Counted from the first letter of the stretch, positions 35,796-47,637 are shown. The stretch: DNA of 64,000 bases from SHZL01 sp963784425 (GCA_963784425.1 CAWARM010000011.1:1-64000); one strand, 5' to 3'. Translations and numbers: made by a program. The notes: generated by a model not told the origin, from the sequence alone.

Positions 35796-37113
35796 ATGCC
35801 GGGTATACAAGCAACAGACCGAATGAAAGCGGCCTCCAAGTCACTATCGTCGACCCGTAATTTGGCGCAAAAATGTGCTCGACCAATAGTTAGGCGGCTG
35901 GGCTATGCCATTGCCTGGAACTATCCACGGTTGTACTTGAAGCTGATGATTCGCTTAAGCTTCAGCGATCCGTTTATTACAGACTGGTCCAATCCAGCAA
36001 GGCCAATCAGAACCGAGTCTTGCTTTCCGACTTTCATAATGCGCTTCCTAAACACTCGTCAAGGAAAAACATCCTGTATGTCATTCATTGGTACGAACTG
36101 AGTGGCGCGGAACTATACGCCTTACACACTATGAAAATCGCGCAAGGGCTCGGCCACACGTGCTACTGCATCTCAACTGTCCCCAGCAAAAACCCGGAGC
36201 GCCATGCGTTTGAGAAATACTGTGTTGAAGCTCTCGATTTTGCTTCGTCAAGCGCAGGACAAAACTTTAAAGCGTATATTTCAGACTTCATCAGGGCGAA
36301 TTCTATAGAGGTTATTCATATCCATCACAGCGCACTGATGTATGAGGCGCTCTCGGACCTAAAACGGGATTTCCCACACCTCATTGTTATTGACACCACC
36401 CACATCGTCGAATATGGGGATGGCGGTTTCCCACAATTATCTGCCCGAAACTCTGCCTTTATTGATAAACACAACGTGGCATCCAGAGGCCTCATTGATG
36501 CTCAGCGGAAATTGTTTCAGCAGAAACATTCATACCGAACTTGACGTGAGAAATTCCACTTGACTTACGCTTCTGGTCTGGTCCCACAGAGTAAAAGCCA
36601 AGGTAATCCCAGCGCAGTCGGAAAGTGATCACATTTTATGGAAGGCTGGTGCTGCAAAAGCAACCAAACATCTTCATAGCAACCGTTGAAAGCCTCATGG
36701 AGCGGCACCCGGAATTGGACGTAGAGGCTAATATTTATGGGGAAGGTAAAATGCAAGCCCCGATTGAGTCCCGGATCGCAAGCTCGAAATTCCGGGATCG
36801 GCTCCATTATCTTGGACGCTGTGATGACAAGAGAAAGGTTTTTGAAGACACCGACATCTTGTTAGTGTCCAGTTTAAATGAAGGACTCAGTTTTACAGCT
36901 TACGAGGCGCTAGTACTCCAAACGCTTGTAGTTTCGTCCGACGTGGGTGATCAAACCGAGTTTTTGTGCTCACAGTGCCTGGTGCCATTGACTTCAAATT
37001 TCATAGAAGATTCCGCCCACGTACTTTTCGAGTTTCTGAGTAACAGGGAGAAATATAACGCCGCCCTTGCCCAAAACTCACGAAAGTGCATCGCATCAGG
37101 GCCTGGGAAGTGA
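35796..37113 (+). pseudogene. GT4 glycosyltransferase, several frameshifts
   Basis: The pieces are, in order: MPGIQATDRMKAASKSL…NYPRLYLKLM (35796–36000), then in a second frame HSSRKNILYVIHWYELSGAELYALHTMKIAQGLGH (GT4 N-terminal domain, to 36540), then in a third VITFYGRLVLQKQPNIFIATVESLMERHPELDV…YGEGKM…FEDTDILLVSSLNEGLSFTAYEAL (GT4 donor-binding domain with the E…E motif, to 37113). The breaks lie near 36005 and 36545–36620. Intact, it would be a retaining glycosyltransferase of ~430 residues. Confidence 0.72.
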
Positions 37114-37146
37114 ATGTGAGAAAATCGCGCAACTTTATTGTGGTAG

Positions 37147-38010
37147 CGTGAAAGTAATAGCCGTAATAGTAACGTACAACAGGCCAATCAAGCTCGAAAA
37201 GAGTGTTGATCGATTTACGCTGGTCAAAACGTTCCGTATAAAGTTCTGGTTGTTGATGACTCTGCCGATAACACACATGATGTTTTGGTGGGCTTGAAAG
37301 GAGTTTGATTCTCTGGAAGTAGTTCAGACAAAGAAGAATCTCAGAGGCGCGGGAGGTTTTTATGTTGGGCTGAAGGCGGCGTATGACATCGGCGCTTCCC
37401 ATTTCTGGGTCATGGACGATGATGCATACTGCCTGGCCAACTCTTTAAAGAGAACTGGGTCTCGGCCTATCAAGCCATCACCAGCAGCGAAGAAGTTGGG
37501 TTTTTATGTTCCCGTATCGACTGGACCGACGGACAGATTGCCAAATGAATCAACCGGAAGCGGAATGGGACTGGATGCGTTGTTTTCTGAATCCTCGCCC
37601 ATTTTGAAAATTAGGACGTGTTCCTTTGTGTCCTGTTTTTTTCCCGCGAAGTCCTGGAGACGGTAGGATTACCGATTAAAGAGTTTTTCATATCGTTCAG
37701 TGATATGAGTTTACAACAGGATTTCAAAGCTCTACCCTCCCTACGCCGTCATGAACAGCATCGTTGTTCATGACATACCGAATAACCTGGGTGTCTACTA
37801 CGCCGATATAGATAACGACAACTTTTAGAAATTGTCGTATGGAGCTTCAAACGAAAGCTGGTTTCGTTTTTGGAGAAAGAGCCCTTTTCACTGGTTGTTA
37901 TTCGTGGCGCAAAAGAATCGCAATGCATCAAGGCGGCGTCTCGCTGAAGAATCGCACCAGAGTAAATTCGAACATGTTCACGGAATCTTCCAATTCACCA
38001 GCAGCACATC
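37147..38010 (+). pseudogene. Second GlfT-like GT2 glycosyltransferase, heavily frameshifted
   Basis: Fragments in alternating frames read VKVIAVIVTYNRPIKLEKS (from GTG 37147), LRGAGGFYVGLKAAYDIGASHFWVMDDDAY (catalytic DDD) and, near the end, a Y-x-x-N-x-W-like stretch (LSYGASNESWFRFWRKS). The set matches the GlfT-like family of the previous GT2. The 3' limit is uncertain. Confidence 0.6.
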
Positions 38011-38082
38011 TCTGTCAGTAATTGCGCTCTCGAACCATTCATTCGGTGAAACTCAGTTAATTCGCTTTGATGTGGCACCCTT

Positions 38083-38960
38083 ACTGCGAAAGGGGCCCAA
38101 GCTTTTTCATCCAAAAACTGCATCCGTGGGCTGGTTGAACCTTTTTGTATAGCGAATCAAGAAGCTCTGGTTCCTCGCGCCAAAGGTAGCGGTTTGCGAT
38201 GAGTATTTCGAACTGCTTGTTGTACATAAGAAACGCTTGTAAGAAGTTCCTGTTCATTCCAAGTCTGGCCACGCTCGAAGATCCATGCTTCCGGGTATGA
38301 ATCTGGAAGAAAAATGTCATGAAGATGGATTAGGACGCCTGGTGCAAGCGTTGGTAGGACATAGAAAAGAAGAAGCAGGCAACGTCGCTTCCGGTTTTCA
38401 CACAGTGGGACCCATCATAGAAGCAGATATCCCCTTCCTCCAGTTCTTCGAAAATATTGAACTTTGCCTTTGCAAAATACATTCGTGATGCACCCAGTGC
38501 TTTGGAAGAGCCACAAAGTCCCCGGTTTGGGTACGGCTCAACAAGATTCACCTGACAGTCCACGCCGTTAACTCGTATGGCCCAGTGAAAGCAAAAGACT
38601 GGACCAGCCACATCCTATTCTACGACTCTTTTTGGAGGTCTTGCCCTAAGAGCCCGTACTGAACCAATGCATCCGAGTTATTCCAGAAGTTGTTTGCCCA
38701 GCCAAATCCCAGTGGGTTCAGGGTAGGAAATTCGGGGGTGTTCACGCAACTCGTCAACAAATGTCCCGACGTTGCCGGCTATTTGTAACTGACTTCCTTG
38801 TTCCAATCAATTTCTCGAGGGATTTCTTGATCTTTCCAGAGGTCTTCGTTGTTGCGCAGAAAATTCAGGTCATTTAGCGGCAGTAGAAGTCATTGACTTG
38901 AAAGTGATAACCCATCCTCTGAATTTCTTCAAATGGAGCACGCTTCAAAATGCTGATGGA
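38083..38960 (-). pseudogene. Class I SAM methyltransferase (Methyltransf_24-like), frameshifted
   Basis: The minus strand shows, across frames, NNEDLWKDQEIPREIDW…NNFWNNSDALVQYGL, then LEEGDICFYDGSHCVKTGSDVACFFF (acidic/SAM-domain core) and NRNFLQAFLMYNKQFEILIANRYLW. This order is that of Methyltransf_24 proteins in sugar clusters. Limits are approximate. Confidence 0.5.
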
Positions 38961-39035
38961 TTTTTCAATCTGTCTGGTTGAAGGACTCGTTCTCAATCGA
39001 AACTCACGGATCAACTCCTCATGTTCCCCAAGTGC

Positions 39036-41279
39036 TCACGCCAAGTAGACTCTGGGCAGCGGATTTGCGAGTAAAAATTCACCGAATGTGTCTCCGAAAC
39101 GGCGATACCTCGGAATCTCCCCTACCAGGTAACCTGGCACCGAGCAAACTGCACCCTTAAAACCAGACCAGCTGTGTCGTTCAGCGATCATTTCCGCTCC
39201 TCGAGCACCCATTTCTTCCACGCCTTGTCGATTCTCGATTGACCATTCAATAGCCGCAACATACGCGTCTATATCATCGAAGGGGGTCACAAGGAATCCG
39301 GTTTTTCCAGGCGCAACAAGCTCTTCGATTCCGCCCACGTTTGAAGAAATCACAGGCAGAGCGGCCGCGGAGGCTTCTGACAGAAGATTGGGCAATCCTT
39401 CCACTGCGACGTGCACAATAATAAATTGAAGCTATTTAATGGAATACTCTCTATTCCATTAAATCCCCCCAAATATTGAACGTTCTTCAGAGCTTCAAGC
39501 TGCGATTTCCAGTCAAAGCTGTCCAGAAGCGAATCACCATACACAGTAAACCTCACCGGCAAGGCTATACATTTCCGCCAATCTCCACCAATAAATCAGG
39601 TCTCTTCTATAGATCCAATCACCCGCCCACAAAATCTCGAGGGTGGCTTCCGGCCGGCTGTCATTTGGTTCGTCACGAGTACCGTCATTTATATAGGCTG
39701 ATAATGAACATGCGTGGGTGCGGTCATGGCGAACTTTTCGTTGGCCAATTGGAGAATCCGTTTGTTGTCAGCAAATACGCCGGTCAGATGCTCATCGACC
39801 TTTGGTAGTTCGACGACTGGATACCCCACAATGAGCCCTTCTTCCGTATAATCTTCACAAAAAACAGAAACATAAAGAGACAAAACGCGCTTCGACTGAT
39901 CTCCGAATCGTCAAACACCCTATACCCTAGGTATAAATTAGTACATGGATTACCGAGGGACTTAGTTGCACGAGAAACATCGCTAATAGCTTTCCTGGTC
40001 GTGCCAGTAGAGGTGGTCAAGTCCTTTCCAAAATCGATGAACTGTGTACCGGAGCTCAATCTTGCTTTCCATGGTGAATCAGTTGGCTCAGTTGCGAGTA
40101 CTTTCACACGATACGATCCGGCATTCTCAGATATCAATTTGGCATCGGAAATTGACTCCAGATCTGATCCACCCTTTTTAGCCATGGAACGATCAGAACA
40201 TGGCTGCAGCTTGAGCCGCTTTGTTTGCAGAGTTGCAGGTAGGCGAGCGAAAACTCCGAGGATACGATGGCGTAACCAAGCAAGTGATCCAAGTATTCCC
40301 TTGTAGGAGCTATGGATGGTTCGATTGAATTGATGTCCTTACAAGCAAGCAACACCCATTCGTCCATCGTGGGCCGCCTTCCTTTAACGGTTTGCTGAGC
40401 CACAACATCCTTGGCGAAGTGGTAAAAGCTTCGAAGCAAAGGAAACTTCCTACCATACTTTTTCAAGCGCAACTTCAATGACCTGGTCTTGACGTTCGGC
40501 AGCCGAGGAAACCTTTTGTTTTGACTCACCGTGTCGACTTGGTCCGGGATTTCTGTCAGCTCCAAAATTTTGGAGGAAAGAAAATGGTGAAGGTGGCACC
40601 AGGCAGTTCTGTGTTGCGTGATAAGCGAGTCGGGATCCAGCCAGCTTTCGTCTATAGAAACAATCGTTTGTGGCACTGTCTTGATGGTGACGCCATGCGC
40701 CAGTAAGGCTAAAACCAATGCCAATCTTCATAACCGAAACCCAATCCGGGCGGAGTGGAAATAAAAGGCACCACTCGGGCATGTCGAACACAAGATGGAA
40801 ATGACCGAATTCCAGCAATTTGAATTGATATATTCCTCCGCGTTGAAGTCCATAGAGTTGAATCTGGATGCGACACCAGGCGATCCTCCCCCCGAAAACA
40901 AGGGTGTGCTTGGGAATCGCCATAAACTCTCGATCGGCGTTCTTTCGCAAGTACGTGACTGCCTTGGTAAGCCAGTCAGCTGGGTACAGGTCATCGGCAT
41001 CAAGTAATGCGACATAGGCGCCGTTGGTGTTGTGGATACCGTAATTTCGGGCCAAACCAGGGTCCCCCAAATCAGTCCTCAGAATACGCAGATCCTCCGA
41101 CTGAAACGGCTGAAATAAGCATTTGTTGCAGGTCTGGGTCTATCCTTGACCACTAAAACACCACAAGCGATCCCATTCCTGGATGCGTGCTTTATTGATT
41201 GAAATACGCTCAGTAAGGTGCGATGGACCAGCGGTCCTTCCGCATGAGCGGTAATAACTACTTCAAGATCAAGCTGCAC
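39036..41279 (-). pseudogene. Large bifunctional glycosyltransferase (GT2 N-terminal, GT4 C-terminal), many frameshifts
   Basis: The N terminus is at 41279: LDLEVVITAHAEGPLVHRTLLSVFQSI, then LARNYGIHNTNGAYVALLDADDLYPADWL (GT2 with DAD). The middle is LKLRLKKYGRKFPLLRSFYHFAKD. A second enzyme follows, with HVLIVPWLKRGGSDLESI (GT4 N-terminal) and, at the 3' end, LPNLLSEASAAALPVISSNVGGIEELVAPGKTGFLV (GT4 donor site). At least five frame changes occur. The pieces are in the correct order on one strand, so this was a single ~740-residue gene. Confidence 0.65.
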
Positions 41280-41655
41280 TCAGGACTTCCCAAATTTGGC
41301 GTTTTGGAACAATAACACCGAGTATGATTATTTTTTTGTTTGCAGGCACACATTTGTGGTTTTCACCGTATCTCTCCGTCGTGGGTGATGTCTGATGCGG
41401 AAAGATAAGCATCTTGAGGTTTACCTCATTTAAAAACAACTAATAACTGGAAAGTTACAGCTATTGAGGTCTGTTAATGTCCATGCCGTACCAGGTCTCT
41501 ATGGGCGTCAAACGGCCCAATGATCCATGGATCGGTGGTGATTACAACCCTCCTGCAAATCTCTTGACTAGAAGGGCGGCTATTCCGGCGAAATCTAATG
41601 GATGGGATGCAATCGAAATCGAACGAACGGACTGTTACAGAATCGGAAAAGATCG
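41280..41655. other. AT-rich gap without recognisable gene
   Basis: I see no credible coding fragment on either strand here. It may hold a promoter for the fusion glycosyltransferase to the left. Confidence 0.4.
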
Positions 41656-42635
41656 TTAAGTTAATTTTCTTAGGATTTTTCTATGTCGCTCGGCCCATTT
41701 CCAGAGGCGCGAGTTCTTGATTTTCGACAATTCAATCTCAAGCTCCTCCCCGTATGCACTTAGACCTGCACACTCAGTCGCCAGCCAATCCCTGTGCTCA
41801 ATAAGACCAGTTATTTGACCGTTCAAATACTCCAAGTGCTTTTGCAGCGCCATCCACATAGGGATGTCTCCCCCATGCTTTTGAATGACGGTCAGCACTT
41901 CTACCAGCGATTCTAGTTTGAACGATGCTGTTTTCGCCGGTGGTGGCTCAAGCTTGTAACAGCGATTGCGAGGTTGTGGCGAATCGAAAACGCCTGGCGA
42001 TCTTGAACCACAGGTCCAAATCCATAGCATAAGTGAGACTTTCCTCCAGTGGCCCACAGGCATCCCAAGCCCCGCGTGAAATGAAACAGGATGGCTGCCA
42101 AAAATGCTGCTCTGACCATAAACACAATTCCTGGGTTGTGACTTCCATTGGCTCGACCTCCAGAATCACTTCACCAGCTTCATCGATCATTCGCCCAGCT
42201 CCCACGATGGCGCCTGCATCCGGACTTGCTCGAAACAGCTCACCTACCTTCGTCAAGGCACCCGGTGCAAAGTAATCGTCGGAATTCAGCCAAACAAGGA
42301 TGTCGCCCGAAGCCTTAGCAAATCCCTTGTTGATAGCATGACTCTGTCCTCGATCATTCTCGCTCTCCCAATGACTGATCCAATGCTCATCTCTGATGAT
42401 CTCCAGTGACTTGTCCGTGGATCCCCGTCCATGACGATGAACTCAAGGTTTGGATACTCTTGAAACAAGACTGAACGAATCGTCTTTTCCAGGAACTCAC
42501 CTTGATTATAGGATGGTGTTATTACTGAATTCTCGGCGGAACTACAATTTCACTCCAACGGCCAGAGTTCCGCTCCGACGCATTGACCCACGGCCATTCG
42601 TCTAAACTCACAACTGGTGGGGGAACCTCGCGCAT
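41656..42635 (-). pseudogene. GT2 glycosyltransferase, frameshifted
   Basis: From ATG 42635 (REVPPPVVSLDEWPWV…), followed by VITPSYNQGEFLEKTIRSVL…YPNLEFIVMDG, a NSDD-type motif near 42280 (VWLNSDDYFAPGA), and LTYAMDLDLWFKIARRF. The C-terminal helix is …SRLWKWAERHRKILRKL. All are standard for a GT2 enzyme of ~320 residues, but in at least three frames. Confidence 0.68.
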
Positions 42636-42666
42636 TGTTCACAGCTGAGAAATTGTAAGCGTTCAT

Positions 42667-42991
42667 CGATTCCACCTTTTGTACAATCTACCTTCTTTTG
42701 CGATTCGATAGCGCTCATCATTTCCAGCAGCGGCTAACTTCGGTGTGGCGATCACACAGCCTCTATTTCCGTGAGTTCGCAGCCTCTGGTGTTGCCGTTC
42801 CATTTGACGCTGCTTTGAATTTTGCGTTGACTGCATCGTCCGCTCCCCAGTTCGGGTCGGTGAGTTGTGAAGTTCCCGCTGTGCTGGGAGCGGGCCAGAT
42901 TTTCGCAAAGATCGTGAAACAATCAATGCTTCCTTAAGGGTTGCGATGCGTGCGGAGCCAGTCCAACGGTGATAACAGTTTGTTGATCAAC
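42667..42991. other. Gap without recognisable gene
   Basis: On the minus strand an open frame of ~87 codons (42663–42926) reads basic, Gln/Arg-rich sequence with no family resemblance, probably a shadow or decayed DNA. Confidence 0.35.
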
Positions 42992-43924
42992 CTAAAGCGT
43001 ACTGAGTTTTCGAGCACTCGTTTTGATTTTCAGCGTGCGATACTTCTCTTTTGACTCGGCAAGAGCCTTTAACACCTCCGCCTTTGAGGCCATACATTGC
43101 CCAAAGTGATTCTTGGCGGTTCCGCATCTGTTAACGATTTCTTTTGCAACTCGGCGCTTAGTGTCGTCCGCATCTTCCAGTCGTCGATTGACGGCGTCGA
43201 AATCCTTAACGGCCAACAAGTTTTCGTAGCCAATTGGGCCTTCGAACGAATACGGAGAAAGTCGCAAGGCTTCAGCATCAAATCGACAGAACTGGTAACC
43301 AACGTTTTCCCAGGCGATTCGAAGATCGTCCGTGGACATCCCTACCTGATTTAAGTTTTACTCGGTAAACTCAACCATTACCACCGGTAGTCGGCCTCCA
43401 TGACACTCCTAAAAGCGCCGCTAAGCACAGCCTTTTCCGCACCCTCTACATCCAATTTCATGAACTCAACAACTTCGATTTGCGCGACTCAAGCAAATCG
43501 TCGATGGTCAGGGCGTCCACTACGACTGAGTTTCCGAAACCTCGAACGCCACACTGCTATAGGCGGACTTCCCTGCTTTTCCCACGCTCAAACGGGATTT
43601 TCCAGATTCGCTAAATACCGCCCCACCTATCACTTCGATACTTTGGGCTTCGCACGAGTGAAGATTGCTTCGAAGATGCGTCAGGGTCGACGGATGTGGC
43701 TCGATAGCCAATATATGCACATTTCCATTTGTGACCCGCGATGCCAGTACGCTAAACAAGCCAACGTGTGCGCCGCAGTCAAGAAATCGATCGCCTGGTC
43801 GCAAGAATAACCACAGGAATGCCTGTTCGCGGTACTCGAACCAGCCACGGTTCAAAAACTCTGCAACATCATCCCCATCCTCGTAAGTCAACCACCCAAT
43901 GTGTGGAACATATACTTCAGACAT
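42992..43924 (-). pseudogene. FkbM family methyltransferase, frameshifted
   Basis: The N terminus (43924) has FLRPGDRFLDCGAHVGLFSVLASRV (SAM motif) and ILAIEPHPSTLTHLRSNL, as in FkbM proteins. Across a frame break (43350–43520) the sequence continues with a LDVEGAE-type segment, then LRIAWENVGYQFCRFDAEALRLSPYS and a long helical C-terminal tail to 42992. It probably O-methylates a sugar, for example the chain terminus. Confidence 0.65.
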
Positions 43925-43989
43925 TCCATCCTTCCTATTCAGATGATCCTAACGGTTTCGAATTGAGCAAACCAAGTAACGGCACATTT

Positions 43990-44709
43990 GCTTGACCCAA
44001 CTGAGGGGTGGAGTGCCGTCGGACCTTTCTGTCAATAGACCCGGTTTCATATTCATGCTCCTCCAACCAACTGTCGAAATTCTTTTCAATTTCCCTGATT
44101 TGATCGTTCGTCAAAGTTCACTTCCACTTTCCAGATGCCCCGCTATTGATATGATTTTGATGCAACATTGAACTTGAGTCGTAACCAGAGCTTTGTCCTG
44201 TTACTACGAGCGTCTGACGAAGCTTCTCGAATCCGCTCATTCTGCTTTTCGTTTGAAAACTCCTTCGCAATCCCTTCACACTCATCTTTGCCAAAGAAAA
44301 CACGCTAAGCGTTTAGCGATATGAGCGACAGAGTCCGACAAGTTCGCAATCATATGCTCATATTTCATTACCACCGAGCCAGCTAAATTCGTCCAAGATT
44401 GATAATTAGATACGCATGAATGCAATACGCCCTTTCCAGAGATATGTTCGATCGGTGTTCCATTTTTTTGAAAAGGGAAACAACAACATCACGCAGGTCG
44501 CGATGAACACAAAAAACAAACGATTTGCCCGATTTGCTCAGCTCCATTGCCACAGGCAGAAAAGTGTGGCTTTTAACTATCAACAGTTCGCATTCGTTGA
44601 AGTGTTCCTTGTGAAGTGCGGCGAACTGCCCGGGTTCCACAAAGCTAAGACGCCGGCCGATTCCCTTACGCTCCGCAATTTCGGCAACCAATTGGTACTT
44701 TAAACTCAA
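43990..44709 (-). pseudogene. Sulfotransferase, frameshifted
   Basis: Fragments on the minus strand: LLIVKSHTFLPVAMELSKSGKSFVFCVHRDLRDVVVSLFKKM (PAPS-binding KSH and R-D-x-RDVVVS segments), then MLHQNHINSGASGKWK followed by SELTNDQIREIEKNFDSWLEEHEYE (typical sulfotransferase C terminus). At least two frame changes. It might sulfate the polysaccharide. Confidence 0.65.
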
Positions 44710-44956
44710 GCCAGGCTACATCATACCTGCGGAAAAATTCCACATATCGATTCGATTCGGTTCTCCGTCTGCTCCGGAAGGATTGACCAGCATAACCAAG
44801 TCATGGCCACGCGGAATTCGGCTTTGATTTTTCCAATCGATCGGACTAGAATTAAGACGTGAATCCATGAATTTACTCGTTACTCGATCGCCACTATCTT
44901 CGCAAGTTAAGCCGCAAATTTGGTCTTTCTCATTATACCCTATAATTTTATAACTG

Positions 44957-46195
44957 CTAGATTGGTCCGGATGGCTTTATCGTTTTACCCGACTCGAGTA
45001 CTCCAGTTCGGGGAGAAACACCAGCACTCCAAAAATTGTATCGGGAAACCACGCGGAATTGACGTTCATATTTGAATGTAATTATCGCTCCAGAGTTTGC
45101 GTCTTGTAACCAAACTACGAATTTGTATCTTCCCGCATTTAACTCGATGGGCCCAAAAGGATTTCTATCAAGTGCTCTCCAGGCTCGAACTTCTGTCATC
45201 TCCTCCATCCCGGTTTTGAACCGGAAAGGTGCGCACTGGCACGTCGCCACCATCCTTGATTTCAATCACGAGGTTTACCGCCTTGACCGTTTCACTAACA
45301 CTGAAAATCGAAGCAGGGTGTTTAGTTTGGTCGTAGTATCCATCGCGGGATTGTCTAGATCCAGCGGACTTCCATCTGCGAACAAGGTCATTCCCACTAT
45401 ATCGACTTCACCTGTTCCCGAATCTGGCGCACTCTGCCCTACGCTTCCATAGTAATGATCAATTCCCACGAAATACTCTCTGTTTCAACCTCAATGGTCC
45501 CGGATTTCAATACCAAGACTCGCTGGCAGAATGCAGAGACATGCTGCATCGTGTGCGACACAAAAACAATTGCGGAGTCACTAGCAATTCCTCGCAGTAC
45601 GTTTAGGCACTTTATTTTGGAAACCGACGTCTCCGACCGCAAGGATTTCGTCGATCAAAAACACATCCGGTTCCATCTGCGCCGCCACCGCAAATCCAAG
45701 CCTTACCCTCATCCCCGAGCTGTAATTCTGCACCGGCGTGTCGATGAATTCCCCAATTTCGGCAAAGTCGGCGATGGCGTCGAACTTGCGATCGATTTCC
45801 TTCTTGGTAAAGCCCAACACCGAACCATTAACGTAAATGTTCTCGCGGCCTGTGAGGATAGGGTTGAAGCCCGCGCCGAGTTCGATTAACGCGCCAATGC
45901 GCCCGCGCATGGTGATGCGGCCCCTGTCTGGCTTCACCAGGCCATTGAGCATTTTCAGCAGGGTACTTTTACCCGCGCCATTCGGGCCGATCAGGCCCAG
46001 ACATTCACCGCGTTTGAGCTCAAACGAAACGTCCTGGACTGCCCAGAATTCATTCTTGCGCAGTTCGTCGTGTCCACCGGGGCGGCCTATCAATTCGCTG
46101 GTGACGTCCTGGACGCCATACCACAGCGACCTTTTCAATGAGCGGCAGAACTTCTTTGAGACCCCCTCGACCTTGACCAGCACCTCATCGCTCAT
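44957..46195 (-). CDS. wzt: O-antigen ABC transporter ATPase Wzt with C-terminal carbohydrate-binding domain (frameshifted)
   Basis: From ATG 46195: VKVEGVSKKF, Walker A LIGPNGAGKSTLLKML, NYSSGMRVRLGFAVA signature and Walker B DVFLIDEILAVGDVGFQ. The frame breaks at ~45615 and continues in another as KCLNVLRGIASDSAIVFVSHTMQHVSAFC. Further breaks follow before the β-rich C-terminal domain (VDIVGMTLFADG…, RAWRALDRNPFGPIELNAGRY) ending near 44957. That domain in Wzt recognises the finished O-antigen chain. It works with Wzm, but is separated from it by higA and a higB remnant. Confidence 0.82.
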
Positions 46196-46314
46196 GGGTG
46201 GTGTCCTTCCCCTTCACGTCCCGGAGGCTAATACCTACCGCGACTTCGGTGAAAGGTATTCGGCCCGGTCGCGGGATTAAGCCGTCATCTCCTCTGCCGC
46301 CCTGGTGCGAGAAC

Positions 46315-46620
46315 TTAAGCAGCTTCACTTCTGGGTATCACTGTTGCCTCGATTTGCTTGCCTGCTTCCCGTTGCGCAAGGAGCAATTCGTAAGACTTTT
46401 GCAGGTTTAACCACAAGTCAGCCGTGGTACCGAGATAGCGCGAAAGTCGCAGCGCCGTGTCCGCGGTAATACCACGCTGACCATTGAGAATCGCAGTGAT
46501 CCGGTTGCCAGGCACACCCAGCGCCGTCGCAAGGGAATTCGCCGACATTTCCAGCACGTCCAGCTCTTCCCGCAAGATTTCGCCGGGATGGACCGGCCGC
46601 ATTCCATTTTTGATACTCAT
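46315..46620 (-). CDS. higA: HigA family antitoxin
   Basis: This 101-residue XRE-type helix-turn-helix protein has MRPVHPGEILREELDVLEMSANSLATALGVPGNRITAILNGQRGITADTALRLSRYLGTTADLWLNLQ, the classic HigA pattern. It represses its own operon and neutralises HigB. Here the upstream higB is truncated, so it is an orphan antitoxin. Confidence 0.92.
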   Translation of the reverse strand: MSIKNGMRPVHPGEILREELDVLEMSANSLATALGVPGNRITAILNGQRGITADTALRLSRYLGTTADLWLNLQKSYELLLAQREAGKQIEATVIPRSEAA

Positions 46621-46634
46621 CTTGGTTGACTCAT

Positions 46635-46747
46635 TTAGTGGTAGTCCACAATTTCGACATCACAAGGGCCATCGTCCTTCCAGCGAAAGCAAATTCGCCA
46701 CTGTCGGTTGATACGGATGCTGTATTGGCTCTTGCGATCACCCGATT
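46635..46747 (-). pseudogene. C-terminal remnant of HigB toxin
   Basis: RKSQYSIRINRQWRICFRW then KDDGPCDVEIVDYH-stop is the C-terminal third of a HigB/RelE toxin, 14 bp upstream of higA as in intact higBA. The N-terminal ~55 residues are missing; the wzm 3' end lies directly next to it. Confidence 0.8.
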
Positions 46748-46779
46748 ATGCAATACGTATAGCATATGGAATGAGAAAG

Positions 46780-47634
46780 TTACGCACTCATTCGTGAAAT
46801 CAGATGGGGCATGGCGATGCGGTACATCACCCAGCCGGCCAACAACAGCACCAGGGTAATTCCGCACACCCAGGTGAATCCATAGAGCTGGCTGGCCTGT
46901 CCGGTGGTCAGCCAGTCCCGCGTGGTCTGCAGCAATGGCGTCACCGGATTCAGCTTGATCAGCGTAGCCGCCCAGGTGGCGTGTGGCACCGGGTAAATGA
47001 TGGGCGTCAGGAAAAACAACGCCTGGGTGACATAGCCCAGCGCCCGGCCGACGTCGTGGTACAGCATGCCCAGTGGTGTCAGCAGCAGGCCAATCATGGT
47101 GCCGAGCGCAATCAGCGCGATGACCCCAAGCGGCGCCAGCAGCAGGCTGGCGTGGATGGGGATCTGGAACCACACGATCACCAACACCAGCAGCAGCGCC
47201 CGGATGGCAAAGTTGAACAGCACCTGGCCGATGCCGGTGAGTATCAGCGCCTCCCGCGGGAAGTTGATCTTGGTCAGCATCGATCTTGATTCATTCACCA
47301 TTTGCATGGGGCTGTTCAATGCTTCGGTAAACGTCTGCCACAGCACAATGCCAATGATGACAAACACCGGGTAAGGCATGCCCGTATCGCCTATGCCCAG
47401 AATGCGTTGTGAATTGAGAAAGATCCAGATCAGCGCGGTAAAGAGCGGAGGGACAAAGGCCCAGAAATAGCCCAGCAGCGACTGCCGGTATTGAGCGCTG
47501 ATGTTGCGCACCAGCAACCGCCAGGCCAGCTCACGCGAAGCCAGCAAGTCGCTCCACATGTTGCGCAGCAGCTTGCCGAAGCTCAACAGCTCCGAATCGG
47601 GCGAATAGACGGTTTCTTTCAGGGGACGATCCAT
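46780..47634 (-). CDS. wzm: O-antigen ABC transporter permease Wzm
   Basis: This 284-residue protein has six transmembrane helices and the ABC-2 pattern: LLVRNISAQYRQSLLGYFWAFVPPL (N-terminal amphipathic/first helix), MVNESRSMLTKINFPREALIL, and LTPIIYPVPH…LNPVTPLLQTTRDWLTTG. With Wzt it exports undecaprenyl-linked polysaccharide across the inner membrane. It is intact, unlike its neighbours. The 5' end and leader are repeated twice more at 48.7 and 50.1 kb. Confidence 0.9.
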   Translation of the reverse strand: MDRPLKETVYSPDSELLSFGKLLRNMWSDLLASRELAWRLLVRNISAQYRQSLLGYFWAFVPPLFTALIWIFLNSQRILGIGDTGMPYPVFVIIGIVLWQTFTEALNSPMQMVNESRSMLTKINFPREALILTGIGQVLFNFAIRALLLVLVIVWFQIPIHASLLLAPLGVIALIALGTMIGLLLTPLGMLYHDVGRALGYVTQALFFLTPIIYPVPHATWAATLIKLNPVTPLLQTTRDWLTTGQASQLYGFTWVCGITLVLLLAGWVMYRIAMPHLISRMSA

Positions 47635-47637
47635 CGT

